A DNA stretch of 47,028 nucleotides from Streptococcus gallolyticus (GTDB lineage Bacteria > Bacillota > Bacilli > Lactobacillales > Streptococcaceae): NCBI GenBank assembly GCA_019794795.1, contig JAIMFC010000009.1:26203-73230 (forward strand), in the 5' to 3' direction. This document shows positions 1-9,667 of this stretch, in pieces (position 1 is the stretch's first letter; every line of letters starts with the position of its first letter). The notes under the pieces were generated by a model that worked only from the letters and a program-made list of their open reading frames with translations, searched no databases and was not told where the DNA came from. The translations under genes and the position numbers were made by a program.

Positions 1-3000
1 GATGTTCAACTCATCTACCAACTTGTCGCCATCTACGATTTTCTTCTCAATGGTTGGAGTTGTACCTGGAGGGGTAACCGTTACTGGCTTAGTTTCCTTC
101 GTTCCGTCAGCTCCAACTGTATTGGTGTAATCAATTTTCGCCTTATTCGGAATATCTGGAGTTGTTTCACCAGCCTTGATTTGAGCAGGAATGGTCAACT
201 TCACTGTCTTACCTGCAAGAGCTTTTTCAACTTTCGCATTGTAGGCAGTCAACTCATCGCCTGTCAATTTCTTACGCTCTGACGCAATGTCTTTCATCGT
301 TGCAGTTACTTTGTTTCCTTCAACTACTACTGTGAAGAATTCAGCTGCATCGCCTGCAATAGTAGGTTTAGCATCTGTTGTATTCAGTGCCGTCAATTTG
401 TCATCCAAGGTATCACTGATAACAAATTTCTTATATTCAGCAATATCAACTGGCAAGTCTGTTGTAACAATGTAGTTATACGGAGTAACAGTCTCAATGT
501 TCAAGTCTGTCACAAGTTCCTTAGTCTCTGGCGTCTCAATCTTCTTATCAATAGAAGGTTCACCTTGTGGAGGAGTCACTGTTACTTTTGGAGTTTTCAT
601 TTCATGAACTTGATTGTTCGGCTTAACTCCACGTTTTACAGCTTCGTTTGGAATTTCCCGATCTGTTACACCAGCTTTGATGTAAGCAGGAATCTTCAAG
701 CGAATTTGATATTTGTCATGGAGCGTAGTCATCTTACCTTCTGGCACCGTGACAACAATCTTCTTCGTAGCATCTCCATTTTCAGCAGTAGCATCTACAA
801 CCTGGACAACGAAATGTTCTTTCACATAAGCAATATCTTCATCTGTCAATGGAGTGCCATCTGAGTGGTATGGCTCAACCGTTGGTGCTTGTGTCTTAGA
901 CAAGGCCAAACGTGGATCTAAGGTATCTACCAATTCCCAAGATTTGTACTCAAAGATATTAGAAGGAAGTGTAACATCGATAACATAATTGTAATCTTTT
1001 TCATTTTCAACATTCAAGTGATCAACAAGCGCTTTTGTTGCTTCAGTTGAATACACATCTTCAATTTTCTTATCAATCTTAGATTCAGTTGGTGGCGGTG
1101 GCGTCACTGTTACAGGTGTTGATTTTTCAATAATCTTGTTATTGATGATGTAAGAAGCTTCATTCGGAATTTCGGCATGATTTTCATCTTTACCATATTT
1201 TTCTGAATGATTTTCTTTTACATAACGGTACTTAGTCAAGTCCGCTTCATTACGTACCTGTGCCAAGAACTCAATTACAACATCTTTGTCTTGATTACCC
1301 GCAATTTGATCGTTTGTGAAGGTAGCTGTGAAGACTGCATGATTCAGACCGTCAATCTCTTCCGAACCTAGTTTTACGATTTTCGCTAACTCATCACCTT
1401 GATATGTCTTATCTCCAACTTTAACCGTCACTTCATGCAACTCTGATTTGAATTGCAAAACAGGTTCAAGAATATCTTTCACAACAAAATCTTTTGTATT
1501 GTATGGAATTTTAGTCTTGATTGTATAGAGAATATTTTGGTAACGACCATCTAAGTCACTGTGAGTTTTTCCATCAACAGTCTTCTTGATTTCTGGTTTG
1601 TTGATTGGAGGAGTTACAGTAACTGTATTTGAGTCAACCTTAGGATTATTGTTAACTTGAATTTGCGCTGTATTTGGTGCTTTTGGAAGACCATTCGCTG
1701 CACTGATGTATTGCGTCAAGTCTGCACCTGCTTTAAACTTAGCACTAAATGTCAACGTGATTGTTCTTTCAGCATATTGCTTAATTTGATCAGCAGTTAG
1801 GTCAACTTTAATCGTGTGACGAGCACCAGAAGTATCAACTGTGATTTGTTTTGCAGGAATGTTTACTTCAACACCATCTGCGTTGATAACAGCGCTACGT
1901 GGTGTTGTTGGGGTGATTTCATTCACCATATCCATTTCAGGGATGAGTTCATCAGAAATAACAAATGATGTAGCCCCTTTAGGAATAGTTGTATTTACCT
2001 TGTAAACATATGGATCATTCCACACAGCAAGCTCGATGTCTTCTCCAGACGTATTGATTTTTGCTTCATAGAATCCTTCTGCAACACCATCGGCAGCACC
2101 AGCCATACGACTCTTAACAGCTGGTTCAACTGATTTCGTTACTTTTGGTGGAGGGGTTACAAATACTGGTGGCGTTGGTGGCGTTGTCTTGCCATCATAT
2201 GTAACAGTAGCTGTATTTTCAATAGTACCTGTCGCATCCTTTTTGACGCGGGCATTGATCACCAAGTGAACGACATCGTCAGCTTTCACACTTGTAAAAC
2301 TTTCGTCTTTCAATCGCGCGTAAACAACTTTTACTGTCTTACCGTTGATTTCTTCATCTTTTACTTCAACATCAAAATGTTCTGCATCGACATCAACCAT
2401 CTTAGCAGCAATATCAGAGTTGCTAAAGTTTACTAATTCCAAACGTTCATCTAATTCATCACGAATATAATATTGCTTCAAAGTATTGATATCTTTTGGA
2501 AGAGCCGCTGAAATATCATAAGTAAAGACCTCACCAAGACCTGTTTTTGTATCTACTGTCGTGTTCAGACTTTCTTTTTCTTTGTTGATACGTTTGTAAG
2601 CAGCTGGTGAATTTGGTGATACCGTAACTTTATTTGACGTAGTTGATTCGTTATTTAAGGTTACAGTTGCATCATTTGGTACCTTAATTTTACCAGTGTT
2701 ATCCGCATATTTTGCAAGAACAACATTTTCACGAATTTGTGCTTTGATTGCTAACTTGATAATCGCAGGTCCATCGTTTCCCCTATTCAACTTCGTAATT
2801 TCGCGGTTAATACGACTCAATTCTGTCGCAGTAAGTGTTGCTTTATCTAATTTAAAGTACACACGATCGCGAATAGAACCATCTGGTTGTTGAACAGATT
2901 CTTTTTTAATGTAGTGTTTCAAGACAGTCGACTCTTGTCCATTGACAAAAATCGTATCTTCGCCTTGTTCGTTAAGTGATACCAGTTCTGGCACAAGTAA

Positions 3001-5346
3001 ATCTGAAATTCCATATGTATCAAAAAGACCTGGCCATGTTGACTCTAAACTATAGTAATAGTCGTCTTCACGAGTTGGAAGTTCTAAGTGTGCCCCCCCA
3101 GCATCGGTGGGATTTTGCATAACAGATTTTTTAATATCTGTTTGAACCGGTGGTGCAACATATACCGCATTTGAACGACGGATTTTAGCTGTTTTATCAG
3201 TGATATTTGACGTTTCACCATTCCAGATAATAGCTGCTTGGTTAGCAAAACCAAGACCGTTATTATCTTGAATCATTTTGTAGTATTCTTTAGCATTGTT
3301 CTCTAATGAATACTGGTCTTTTATTTTAGCTGTAATGACAAGTTGATATTTCTTAAACTTGTGACCACCATACTCACCCTCTTTAACAGTATCGTTATTC
3401 ACACCAGGTAAAGTTGGCACAGTTGCAACAACAGTTGTTGTTGGGTTACCTAATGCATCCGTTGTTTCTTGAGTGGATACTTGAAATCCTGTAGCTTCTT
3501 GCCCTGTGGAGGTATCTATCACCCTAGCATTGATAAATTGAACATGATAATTCAACTGGTCTGTCAACATAACATTTTGCTTCATTTCCAACGGAATGTT
3601 ATACATGCTGTAATCAACAGTATAAGTGAAATTCTCACTTTCAGTTGTCAATGAGGCCGCATATGAAGGGCGCTTGATTGTTTTAGAAGGATCCTCTTCA
3701 TTAATCAAAAGTGGGTCTTGAGCAATCACACCAGATGTACCATTATCCCCATTCTTATCGTTTGAAGAATCTTGGTCTTTTACATCTTTGGTAACACGTG
3801 GGTAACAGTACTTCAAGTCTGTAACTTGTACACTGACTGGTGTAGTAGAACCGATTGGTGCACTTTCAAAACCACCAACTTTAAAGGTACCTACCAATTG
3901 ACCAACTTCACGTTCAATCTTAGGAGGAGTATAATTAGCTGGCGGCTCTTCTTCATCTGCTTCGTTCAGATTTGCAGCTTCTTCTGTCCGTTTCAACTTG
4001 TAGTCAAAGCTGTTTTTACCTGATTTAAATACGCTTTCTGGGACAGAGATTGTGACTTTTTCACCTTCTTGTATAACAGAACCTTCGATTTGAGTGTCTT
4101 TATTTGTAAGATTTTTAACAACTGTTTTTCCATTAATTTGAACAGAATCTACAGTATAACCTGGAGTTACAGTAAATTCCCCCTTGACATTTTCTTTCTT
4201 AAGGGCATCTGCAACTGATTTCAATATTTTCTCAGAAAATACATTGATGTCACTTTCGTTGACATAGTAAGTTTTCTTCTCACCTGTATTCTCATCCACC
4301 TCATCTGGAGAGGCTATGTTTGTGAGGGCTTCATGGAAAACTTTTTGTACCGATCGATTATCTGACAGACGTAATCTTGTTCCAGCTGCTGGACTATTTA
4401 AGTCATTGAGGTAAATTTTCCCATATTGTGTATAAGTAGTGAAACTGTCAATATCTTCCCAGAAACCAACAACTACTTTTGAGTTATCCCCTAAAGTTTT
4501 CTTAAGCTCTGCCCCTTTATCCGTTAATTCTTTTGCACGAGCCAAGTAGTCTTGAGCTGCTTCGGGCCACTGAGTTGTTCCCCAGTCCTGTTGCAGCATA
4601 TAGGTGCGTTCTAGACTTCTATCAATGTAGACTCTATTATCATTTGGATCTCTATACCCATTAGCTACACCATCTGTGATTAGCAAGAAGACTGTCTTAC
4701 GACCGTTTGCCATATCACCTTTAATCCGATTGTATTCTTTGATTGTATCATCGATGGCCGGTACTGTGGGGGTTCCTCCGTCAGGTCTAAATGCATTAAT
4801 CGCATTTTGAATTTGAGCAATAGAAGTCATCAAAGCACTTGGTTGATATTTATATTGTGCACTTACAGGCTGACTTACCGTTGCTTCAAGATGACCAAAA
4901 TCATTTCCGTAATAGGTTGAGTAACGACGACCTCCATCAATACCTTGGAAAGTATTCACCATAACGCGATCTGTTGTAGAAGTATCACCTGTGAAAACTA
5001 ATCGTGGATTATTTTCATCGTACTTCTCTGCATCAACAGGGGTCGTCAAGGTCGTCAAAGCTTGTTGGACTCTACCAATGGTATTTTCAAAAGAACCACT
5101 GGTATCCTGCAAGATAACCAAGTCAATTGGTGTACGCGGTATCTTCCATTCAACTTGTTCGACAGTTTCAATTTTGATGGCACAGCCTTCTTGGCTCGCT
5201 CGTGTATTAACACTGACCGCACCAAGATCTACAGCATTGGCAAAGATCCCTCCTGTCATACTAAAGCCGAGCGCCGCAACTGTCCCGATGGAAGCTACCC
5301 AGCCCGCAAGTTTTTTCAACCTGCTATCCTTATTTTTACTATTCAT
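1..5346 (-). CDS. Giant VWA-domain surface adhesin (pilus-tip type), C-terminus beyond window
   Basis: The frame is open from the ATG at 5346 to the window edge: 1782 codons with no stop, so the C-terminus and any sortase signal lie outside. Residues 1-40 look like a long signal peptide, a basic start followed by a hydrophobic stretch. A von Willebrand factor A domain covers roughly residues 74-380. Its metal-ion site motif DTSGS is at residues 81-85, a GGTPT segment is near 189 and LITDG near 219. From about residue 550 onward there are repeated modules of 155-185 residues. Each opens with a Pro-rich linker and a KKI/KKT/KSV-type motif, near residues 735, 909, 1065, 1249, 1415, 1592 and 1760. 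They resemble isopeptide-forming pilin (D2-type) repeats. The architecture fits a tip adhesin of a Gram-positive pilus or a stalked adhesin, probably binding host matrix. It starts 8 bp after the LPXTG gene, so the two are likely co-transcribed. No sortase gene is visible in the window. A 7-G run lies at codons 749-752. Confidence 0.85.
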   Translation of the reverse strand, partial: MNSKNKDSRLKKLAGWVASIGTVAALGFSMTGGIFANAVDLGAVSVNTRASQEGCAIKIETVEQVEWKIPRTPIDLVILQDTSGSFENTIGRVQQALTTLTTPVDAEKYDENNPRLVFTGDTSTTDRVMVNTFQGIDGGRRYSTYYGNDFGHLEATVSQPVSAQYKYQPSALMTSIAQIQNAINAFRPDGGTPTVPAIDDTIKEYNRIKGDMANGRKTVFLLITDGVANGYRDPNDNRVYIDRSLERTYMLQQDWGTTQWPEAAQDYLARAKELTDKGAELKKTLGDNSKVVVGFWEDIDSFTTYTQYGKIYLNDLNSPAAGTRLRLSDNRSVQKVFHEALTNIASPDEVDENTGEKKTYYVNESDINVFSEKILKSVADALKKENVKGEFTVTPGYTVDSVQINGKTVVKNLTNKDTQIEGSVIQEGEKVTISVPESVFKSGKNSFDYKLKRTEEAANLNEADEEEPPANYTPPKIEREVGQLVGTFKVGGFESAPIGSTTPVSVQVTDLKYCYPRVTKDVKDQDSSNDKNGDNGTSGVIAQDPLLINEEDPSKTIKRPSYAASLTTESENFTYTVDYSMYNIPLEMKQNVMLTDQLNYHVQFINARVIDTSTGQEATGFQVSTQETTDALGNPTTTVVATVPTLPGVNNDTVKEGEYGGHKFKKYQLVITAKIKDQYSLENNAKEYYKMIQDNNGLGFANQAAIIWNGETSNITDKTAKIRRSNAVYVAPPVQTDIKKSVMQNPTDAGGAHLELPTREDDYYYSLESTWPGLFDTYGISDLLVPELVSLNEQGEDTIFVNGQESTVLKHYIKKESVQQPDGSIRDRVYFKLDKATLTATELSRINREITKLNRGNDGPAIIKLAIKAQIRENVVLAKYADNTGKIKVPNDATVTLNNESTTSNKVTVSPNSPAAYKRINKEKESLNTTVDTKTGLGEVFTYDISAALPKDINTLKQYYIRDELDERLELVNFSNSDIAAKMVDVDAEHFDVEVKDEEINGKTVKVVYARLKDESFTSVKADDVVHLVINARVKKDATGTIENTATVTYDGKTTPPTPPVFVTPPPKVTKSVEPAVKSRMAGAADGVAEGFYEAKINTSGEDIELAVWNDPYVYKVNTTIPKGATSFVISDELIPEMDMVNEITPTTPRSAVINADGVEVNIPAKQITVDTSGARHTIKVDLTADQIKQYAERTITLTFSAKFKAGADLTQYISAANGLPKAPNTAQIQVNNNPKVDSNTVTVTPPINKPEIKKTVDGKTHSDLDGRYQNILYTIKTKIPYNTKDFVVKDILEPVLQFKSELHEVTVKVGDKTYQGDELAKIVKLGSEEIDGLNHAVFTATFTNDQIAGNQDKDVVIEFLAQVRNEADLTKYRYVKENHSEKYGKDENHAEIPNEASYIINNKIIEKSTPVTVTPPPPTESKIDKKIEDVYSTEATKALVDHLNVENEKDYNYVIDVTLPSNIFEYKSWELVDTLDPRLALSKTQAPTVEPYHSDGTPLTDEDIAYVKEHFVVQVVDATAENGDATKKIVVTVPEGKMTTLHDKYQIRLKIPAYIKAGVTDREIPNEAVKRGVKPNNQVHEMKTPKVTVTPPQGEPSIDKKIETPETKELVTDLNIETVTPYNYIVTTDLPVDIAEYKKFVISDTLDDKLTALNTTDAKPTIAGDAAEFFTVVVEGNKVTATMKDIASERKKLTGDELTAYNAKVEKALAGKTVKLTIPAQIKAGETTPDIPNKAKIDYTNTVGADGTKETKPVTVTPPGTTPTIEKKIVDGDKLVDELNI

Positions 5347-5354
5347 TATATATC

Positions 5355-7427
5355 CTATTCTTTTTTCCTTTTATAGCCTACAATTGCTAAAAGTCCCGCC
5401 AATAAGATAGCCCCCGCTACAGCTAGGAATGATGTTTGTTCACCTGTTTTTGGCAATACTTTTTCATTGGTTGCTTGTGGTCGGACTTGCTCCTTGACTT
5501 GCTCTTTGTTTCCTTCTGCCTGTTTGTCTGCTGATAAAATTGGAGTTGGTTTTGGAGTATTCTTCTTATCTTCTACTTTTGTACCAACTTCAACAATTTC
5601 ATTAATCGCTGGAGTTGTTGTTTCAGAAGTAAGAATGCGAACTGGTTCTTCACCTTCAATTGTAATCACCTTATAGACTTGTGTGTGAAGTCCTTTTTGA
5701 CCTTGGCGGACAACACGTGTTTGACCTTTGGCTAACTGGTCGTTTTCAACCATTTCTGTTTCAAAGGCGATTTCCTCTGTTACCGTTTCTTCGGTAATTT
5801 TCGCTTCAGGTTTTTCCTCTTCTTCTGGTGCCACAATCGGAACTTCTGTTACCAATGTACCTACTTCAATGACTTCTTCAATAGCTGGCACTGTTGTTTC
5901 AGAAGTTACATCACGTTTGACTTCTTTACCATCAACTGTTGTGACTGCATAGACAACTGTGTGAAGACCATCTTGACCAGCTTGGAGAAGACGTGTTTCT
6001 CCTTTAGCCAATTTGTCATTTTCAACTGTACGGCTTGTATGTTTGATGACTTCCGTCTTCACTTCTTCTGAAACTGTTGGTATTGAGATTGGTGTCCATG
6101 GTTGTTCGACAACCTTTTTTGTACCAATTTCAATCACTTCTTGCACTGGCGCCACTTTCTCAGTTTCACCCGTTTTAACGCGATCTGTTTCCACGCCATC
6201 AACTGTTGTCACTGCATAAGTAACCGTCTTAACACCATCCACACCTGTAACTTTTACATTACGTGTGCCTTCTGGATGGTTTGGATTTTCTTCGGTGCGG
6301 CTAGTGAATTTTATCGGCTCATCAACTTTGATTTCGGAAATAGCTGTAACTGGTTTTTTCTTCGTGCCGTATTGAACCACTTCGTCGACCACTGGTTTTT
6401 CATGTACACGATTTACTTCTTCACGTTTAGTTTCTACACCATTTAGCTTGTAAACCTTGTATGTTACCAAGTCAGTTCCTTCAACACCTGGAGTACGTGT
6501 TGTTTCCCCTTCATACATGTCAGGGTTAGCAACACGCTTTTCTGTAGGTTTAACCGTCACACGTTCAACAATGTTTTCAGTTGTTTCTGCCGGTGTTATT
6601 GGAGTTACAGGCACTTCTTTTGTACCAATATAGTAGACCGCTTGTGTACCTGGAATAACATTTGATTCGCTTGTTGCGACTGTGACATCTGCAGATGTTG
6701 AACTAACAAGAGTGTATGTTGTTGTAACTGTCTTGCGTCCTGGAGTTGCTGCTGTTTTCAGTTGTTTGACACCTTTTTCTAAATTTGGATTGTTTTCTAA
6801 GACTTCACCAGTTGGCGCTGGAGTTGCAACTATTTCAACTTTTGTCTTCGTACCAACTTTAACAACAGTAGGCTCCATTTTTTTTACAACTTTTTCTGAG
6901 CCCGCATCTTTTACGCCATTTGTTTCAGTCCAAGTCTTTTCACCAGGAGTTCCTTGTGTTGTTGTCTGTTGACCATAGTCCAAGTTTGAATCTGCTTCAT
7001 AGCGAGTTGTAGCAGGAATAGCTTCTGTCTTTGTCTCAACTGTTGGTGCTGGAGTTGGCGTTGTGCCACCAGCCTTGATCCGTGCCTCCAGAGCAGCAAT
7101 TTGAGCAAGCAATCCTGGAAATTTCACTTCAACATTTGGAATATTCTTAATTGCAGCTAATGGGATTTGATCATACTGCTCCTGCGCCCATTCATAATCT
7201 CCATCTGCAATTGCCAAATCTGCCTCAGCCATCAGTGCTTTAGCTTCATTTACTAGTTGCTTTTCTTCAATAGACGGCACATCTTCATCTGCAGGCGGTT
7301 CTTCCGCTCTTACCACACCTGCATGATTGCCGAGGTGAAGATTTTGAAAAGTCGCAGCAGATAGGATATTAGTAGAAAACAAGGTGACTACTGACGCAAT
7401 TGCGAATTTTTTCATTTTTTTGTTCAT
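5355..7427 (-). CDS. LPXTG cell-wall-anchored protein with about six G5-like domains
   Basis: This 690-residue surface protein is covalently anchored by sortase. The start at 7427 is chosen because AAAGGAG lies just upstream and a signal peptide follows (basic start, hydrophobic 10-25, processing probably near the VVRAEE segment at about residue 40). The upstream in-frame extension to 7511 has no ribosome-binding site. A short helical region covers residues 45-120. Then come about six repeats of 70-85 residues, each ending in a V-x-x-G-T-K-like motif and carrying an internal G-x-x-G-x-x-x-x-x-Y-x-V core, as in G5 domains, which bind N-acetylglucosamine-containing glycans or zinc and build extended stalks. 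The last two copies are the most alike; the first two are degenerate. The C-terminus has LPKTG, a hydrophobic span and a KRKKE tail. It is first in the operon, with the VWA adhesin next. It may be a shaft or ancillary subunit for that adhesin (inference). It could also be an independent biofilm-type adhesin. Confidence 0.85.
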   Translation of the reverse strand: MNKKMKKFAIASVVTLFSTNILSAATFQNLHLGNHAGVVRAEEPPADEDVPSIEEKQLVNEAKALMAEADLAIADGDYEWAQEQYDQIPLAAIKNIPNVEVKFPGLLAQIAALEARIKAGGTTPTPAPTVETKTEAIPATTRYEADSNLDYGQQTTTQGTPGEKTWTETNGVKDAGSEKVVKKMEPTVVKVGTKTKVEIVATPAPTGEVLENNPNLEKGVKQLKTAATPGRKTVTTTYTLVSSTSADVTVATSESNVIPGTQAVYYIGTKEVPVTPITPAETTENIVERVTVKPTEKRVANPDMYEGETTRTPGVEGTDLVTYKVYKLNGVETKREEVNRVHEKPVVDEVVQYGTKKKPVTAISEIKVDEPIKFTSRTEENPNHPEGTRNVKVTGVDGVKTVTYAVTTVDGVETDRVKTGETEKVAPVQEVIEIGTKKVVEQPWTPISIPTVSEEVKTEVIKHTSRTVENDKLAKGETRLLQAGQDGLHTVVYAVTTVDGKEVKRDVTSETTVPAIEEVIEVGTLVTEVPIVAPEEEEKPEAKITEETVTEEIAFETEMVENDQLAKGQTRVVRQGQKGLHTQVYKVITIEGEEPVRILTSETTTPAINEIVEVGTKVEDKKNTPKPTPILSADKQAEGNKEQVKEQVRPQATNEKVLPKTGEQTSFLAVAGAILLAGLLAIVGYKRKKE

Positions 7428-7731
7428 AATTTCTCCTTTTAGAATATAAAACATGTAAAACAATGACCATTGGCTCAGACCAACACAACAACTATTTGAC
7501 GGCCAGAGCAAATTATCTTTTGCCCTCCATCCAGCAACGAAACTTTTGTTCGTAGCCTTATTAACTAAGTTACATTTTTAACTTTCCATGTGCATACTGT
7601 AGATGATTTGAAAAATGAAATAATTTTAAACATGCTTTCAATAAAGTAAATGAATTTTTCTTTTATCACAATGCACTAAAAGCACATATACAACCCCTTT
7701 CTGCACATTTTTATATATAAACATCTCATAT

Positions 7732-7760
7732 ATTATACCATACAAATCTATTTGTAGAAA
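7732..7760 (-). promoter_or_regulatory. Extended -10 promoter of the LPXTG/VWA operon with palindrome in the spacer
   Basis: On the minus strand TATAAT lies at 7737-7732 and is preceded by TGG (7740-7738), a strong extended -10. No good -35 is present (TTTCTA at 7760-7755). A perfect palindrome, TACAAAT-CT-ATTTGTA, occupies 7741-7756 directly upstream of the TGG, between the -35 and -10 positions. That is a typical place for a repressor or a spacer-distorting activator. The inferred transcript starts near 7725, giving a leader of about 300 nt. Confidence 0.55.
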
Positions 7761-7856
7761 GAATTTGGCTCTAAAAAGCAGCACGAGACCTCTCTTAAAA
7801 ATGTATAAAATTCACGAATAACTTAATTTTTAATCACATTATGCACCTTTCCCTAC

Positions 7857-7891
7857 TTTTATGCAGAAATATACTTTATTTCTGCATAAAA
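7857..7891. repeat. Perfect 15-bp inverted repeat with 5-nt loop
   Basis: The arm at 7857-7871 (TTTTATGCAGAAATA) is exactly complementary to 7877-7891, with loop TACTT. A T-rich run follows on the plus strand (7894-7899), so it resembles an intrinsic terminator in that direction, but no plus-strand gene precedes it. It lies about 120 bp upstream of the surface-operon promoter. It could instead be an operator or a mobile-element remnant. Confidence 0.55.
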
Positions 7892-8090
7892 ACTTTTTTA
7901 TATTTGTTAAATTTTTATTTGTTTTTATTGGAAAACATCTTAATAATGCGCTTTCACATCCAAAATTCCTGGAATTTTTTTGATATACAGTTTTATAAAA
8001 ACGCCAATTCTACTCTCCTCCTCTAGCCCCTGTCTTAGTTTTTCCCGCTTCAAATTTAATAGCAATATTTTAAAAGTTGTTCATCTCAAG

Positions 8091-8113
8091 AAAAAGCCGA
8101 GATTTCTCTCGAC
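8091..8113 (-). terminator. Intrinsic terminator of gltX
   Basis: On the minus strand GTCGAGA (8113-8107) pairs with TCTCGGC (8102-8096), with one wobble and a 4-nt loop, followed by a T-run at 8095-8091. It begins 14 bp after the gltX stop codon. Confidence 0.8.
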
Positions 8114-8127
8114 TTTGTTTTCAATTT

Positions 8128-9582
8128 TTACAAACTTGCCAACACTTGATCAATATGGGCAATTGATTTTTCTTTACCAAGAAGGTAGATAGTGTCTGGC
8201 AATTCTGGTCCTTGCATTTCACCTGAGACAGCGATACGGATTGGCATGAAGAGGTTTTTACCTTTAATACCCGTTTCTTTTTGAACAGCTTTGATTTGTG
8301 GGAAGATGTTATCACGATTGAAGTCTTCTTCTGACAAGGCTACTAATTTTTCTTTGAAAGCTGTCAAAACTGTTGATACCGTTTCAGCGGCCATCACTTC
8401 TTTTTCAGCGTCTGTTAATTCTGGGAAATCAGCAAAAAAGAGGTCGGTCAGTGGTACGATTTCATCTACAGCTTTCATTTGTGGTTTATAGAGTTCCACC
8501 ATTTTTTCAGCTTTGTCTGTCAAACGACCAGCTTCTTCCAAGAATGGTTTAGCCATGTCGAAGATGGTTGAAAACTCTGCTACTTTGATGTATTCGTTGC
8601 TCATCCAATCCAATTTCTTCTGGTCGAAGGCAGCTGGTGATTTGCTGAGACGATTTTCATCGAAAAGTTCAATCAATTCTTCACGTGAGAAGATTTCATT
8701 TTCCCCACCTGGGTTCCATCCAAGAAGAGCGATAAAGTTGAAGACTGCTTCTGGAAGGTAGCCTTTTTTACGGTAGTCTTCGATAAATTGAAGGGTGTTG
8801 GTGTCACGTTTAGACAATTTCTTACCAGTTTCAGAGTTGATGATAAGAGTCATGTGACCAAAAGCTGGCGCTTCCCATCCAAGTGCTTCATAAACCATGA
8901 GTTGTTTTGGCGTGTTAGCAATGTGGTCATCTCCACGGATAACGTGTGAAATTTGCATATCATGGTCATCAATAACAACGGCAAAATTGTAAGTTGGGTA
9001 ACCATCACGTTTTTGGATAACCCAGTCACCACCGATGTTGCCACCCTCAAACTCGATATCGCCTTTAACCATATCAGTCCATTTGTAGATACCTGTTTCA
9101 TTAACAGCGATACGGACGGTTGGAATGATACCAGCGGCTTCACGTTCTGCGATGTAAGCTGCTTTTTCATCTTCTGACATACCAAGGTATTCGTTGATGT
9201 AGCGTGGTGTTTCACCAGCTGCTTCTTGACGCTCACGCTCTGCTGCCAATTCTTCCTCAGTGACGTAAGACTTGTAAGCCTTGCCTTCCGCTAATAATTG
9301 GTCAATGTATTTTTGGTAAAGCTCTAGACGCTCTGATTGACGGTAGTTCTCGTGAGTTTCTGGACTTTCATCCCAGTCCATTCCCAACCATTTAAGATTT
9401 TCAAGCTGAGAGCGTTCACCATCTTCAACATGACGTTTGCGGTCAGTATCTTCGATACGGATGATAAATTCACCACCGTGATGACGCGCGTAAAGATAGT
9501 TGAAAAGCGCCGTACGCGCATTACCGATGTGTAGCAATCCTGTTGGACTTGGTGCGTAACGCACACGAATTTTATTAGCCAT
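8128..9582 (-). CDS. gltX: Glutamyl-tRNA synthetase
   Basis: A cytosolic class I aminoacyl-tRNA synthetase that charges tRNA-Glu. In most Firmicutes it also mischarges tRNA-Gln, which is then amidated by GatCAB. The length of 484 residues matches the family. The start at 9582 gives [15 protein letters not shown], the conserved N-terminus; an AGGAGA ribosome-binding site precedes it, while the upstream in-frame extension is outside the family. The HIGH-type motif is HIGN at residues 18-21, and the KMSKS-type loop appears as KLSKR in the middle of the protein. The C-terminal half is the helical anticodon-binding region. It is transcribed alone from an extended -10 promoter at 9616-9624 and has its own terminator. 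Confidence 0.97.
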   Translation of the reverse strand: MANKIRVRYAPSPTGLLHIGNARTALFNYLYARHHGGEFIIRIEDTDRKRHVEDGERSQLENLKWLGMDWDESPETHENYRQSERLELYQKYIDQLLAEGKAYKSYVTEEELAAERERQEAAGETPRYINEYLGMSEDEKAAYIAEREAAGIIPTVRIAVNETGIYKWTDMVKGDIEFEGGNIGGDWVIQKRDGYPTYNFAVVIDDHDMQISHVIRGDDHIANTPKQLMVYEALGWEAPAFGHMTLIINSETGKKLSKRDTNTLQFIEDYRKKGYLPEAVFNFIALLGWNPGGENEIFSREELIELFDENRLSKSPAAFDQKKLDWMSNEYIKVAEFSTIFDMAKPFLEEAGRLTDKAEKMVELYKPQMKAVDEIVPLTDLFFADFPELTDAEKEVMAAETVSTVLTAFKEKLVALSEEDFNRDNIFPQIKAVQKETGIKGKNLFMPIRIAVSGEMQGPELPDTIYLLGKEKSIAHIDQVLASL

Positions 9583-9615
9583 GATGCATTCTCCTGTAAA
9601 ATTTACGTTCCTTTC

Positions 9616-9624
9616 ATTATACCA
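9616..9624 (-). promoter_or_regulatory. Extended -10 promoter of gltX
   Basis: On the minus strand TGG (9624-9622) is followed by TATAAT (9621-9616). A weak TTGTCT lies at 9642-9637 with short spacing. The gltX start codon is about 35 bp downstream. Confidence 0.6.
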
Positions 9625-9667
9625 AAAATAGCACCAAGACAAAAGCCTTAGTGCTAGAAACTTGTAA

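Larger units (their letters stand above)
7428..8090. other. 663-bp AT-rich intergenic region upstream of the surface operon
   Basis: No convincing gene is present; short open frames here lack ribosome-binding sites. The region holds the extended -10 promoter of the LPXTG operon (7732-7740), a palindrome inside its spacer, a 5' untranslated leader of about 300 nt, and a separate perfect inverted repeat at 7857-7891. The stretch 7560-8000 is conspicuously AT-rich, more so than the flanking genes. This is common upstream of horizontally acquired or nucleoid-silenced surface loci (inference). Confidence 0.6.

Noticed and set aside
287..7108. Many open frames of 60-140 codons on the plus strand, and one on the minus strand, inside the two surface-protein genes
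   Set aside because: They are frame shadows of repetitive genes; compositions are biased, there are no ribosome-binding sites and no recognisable families.
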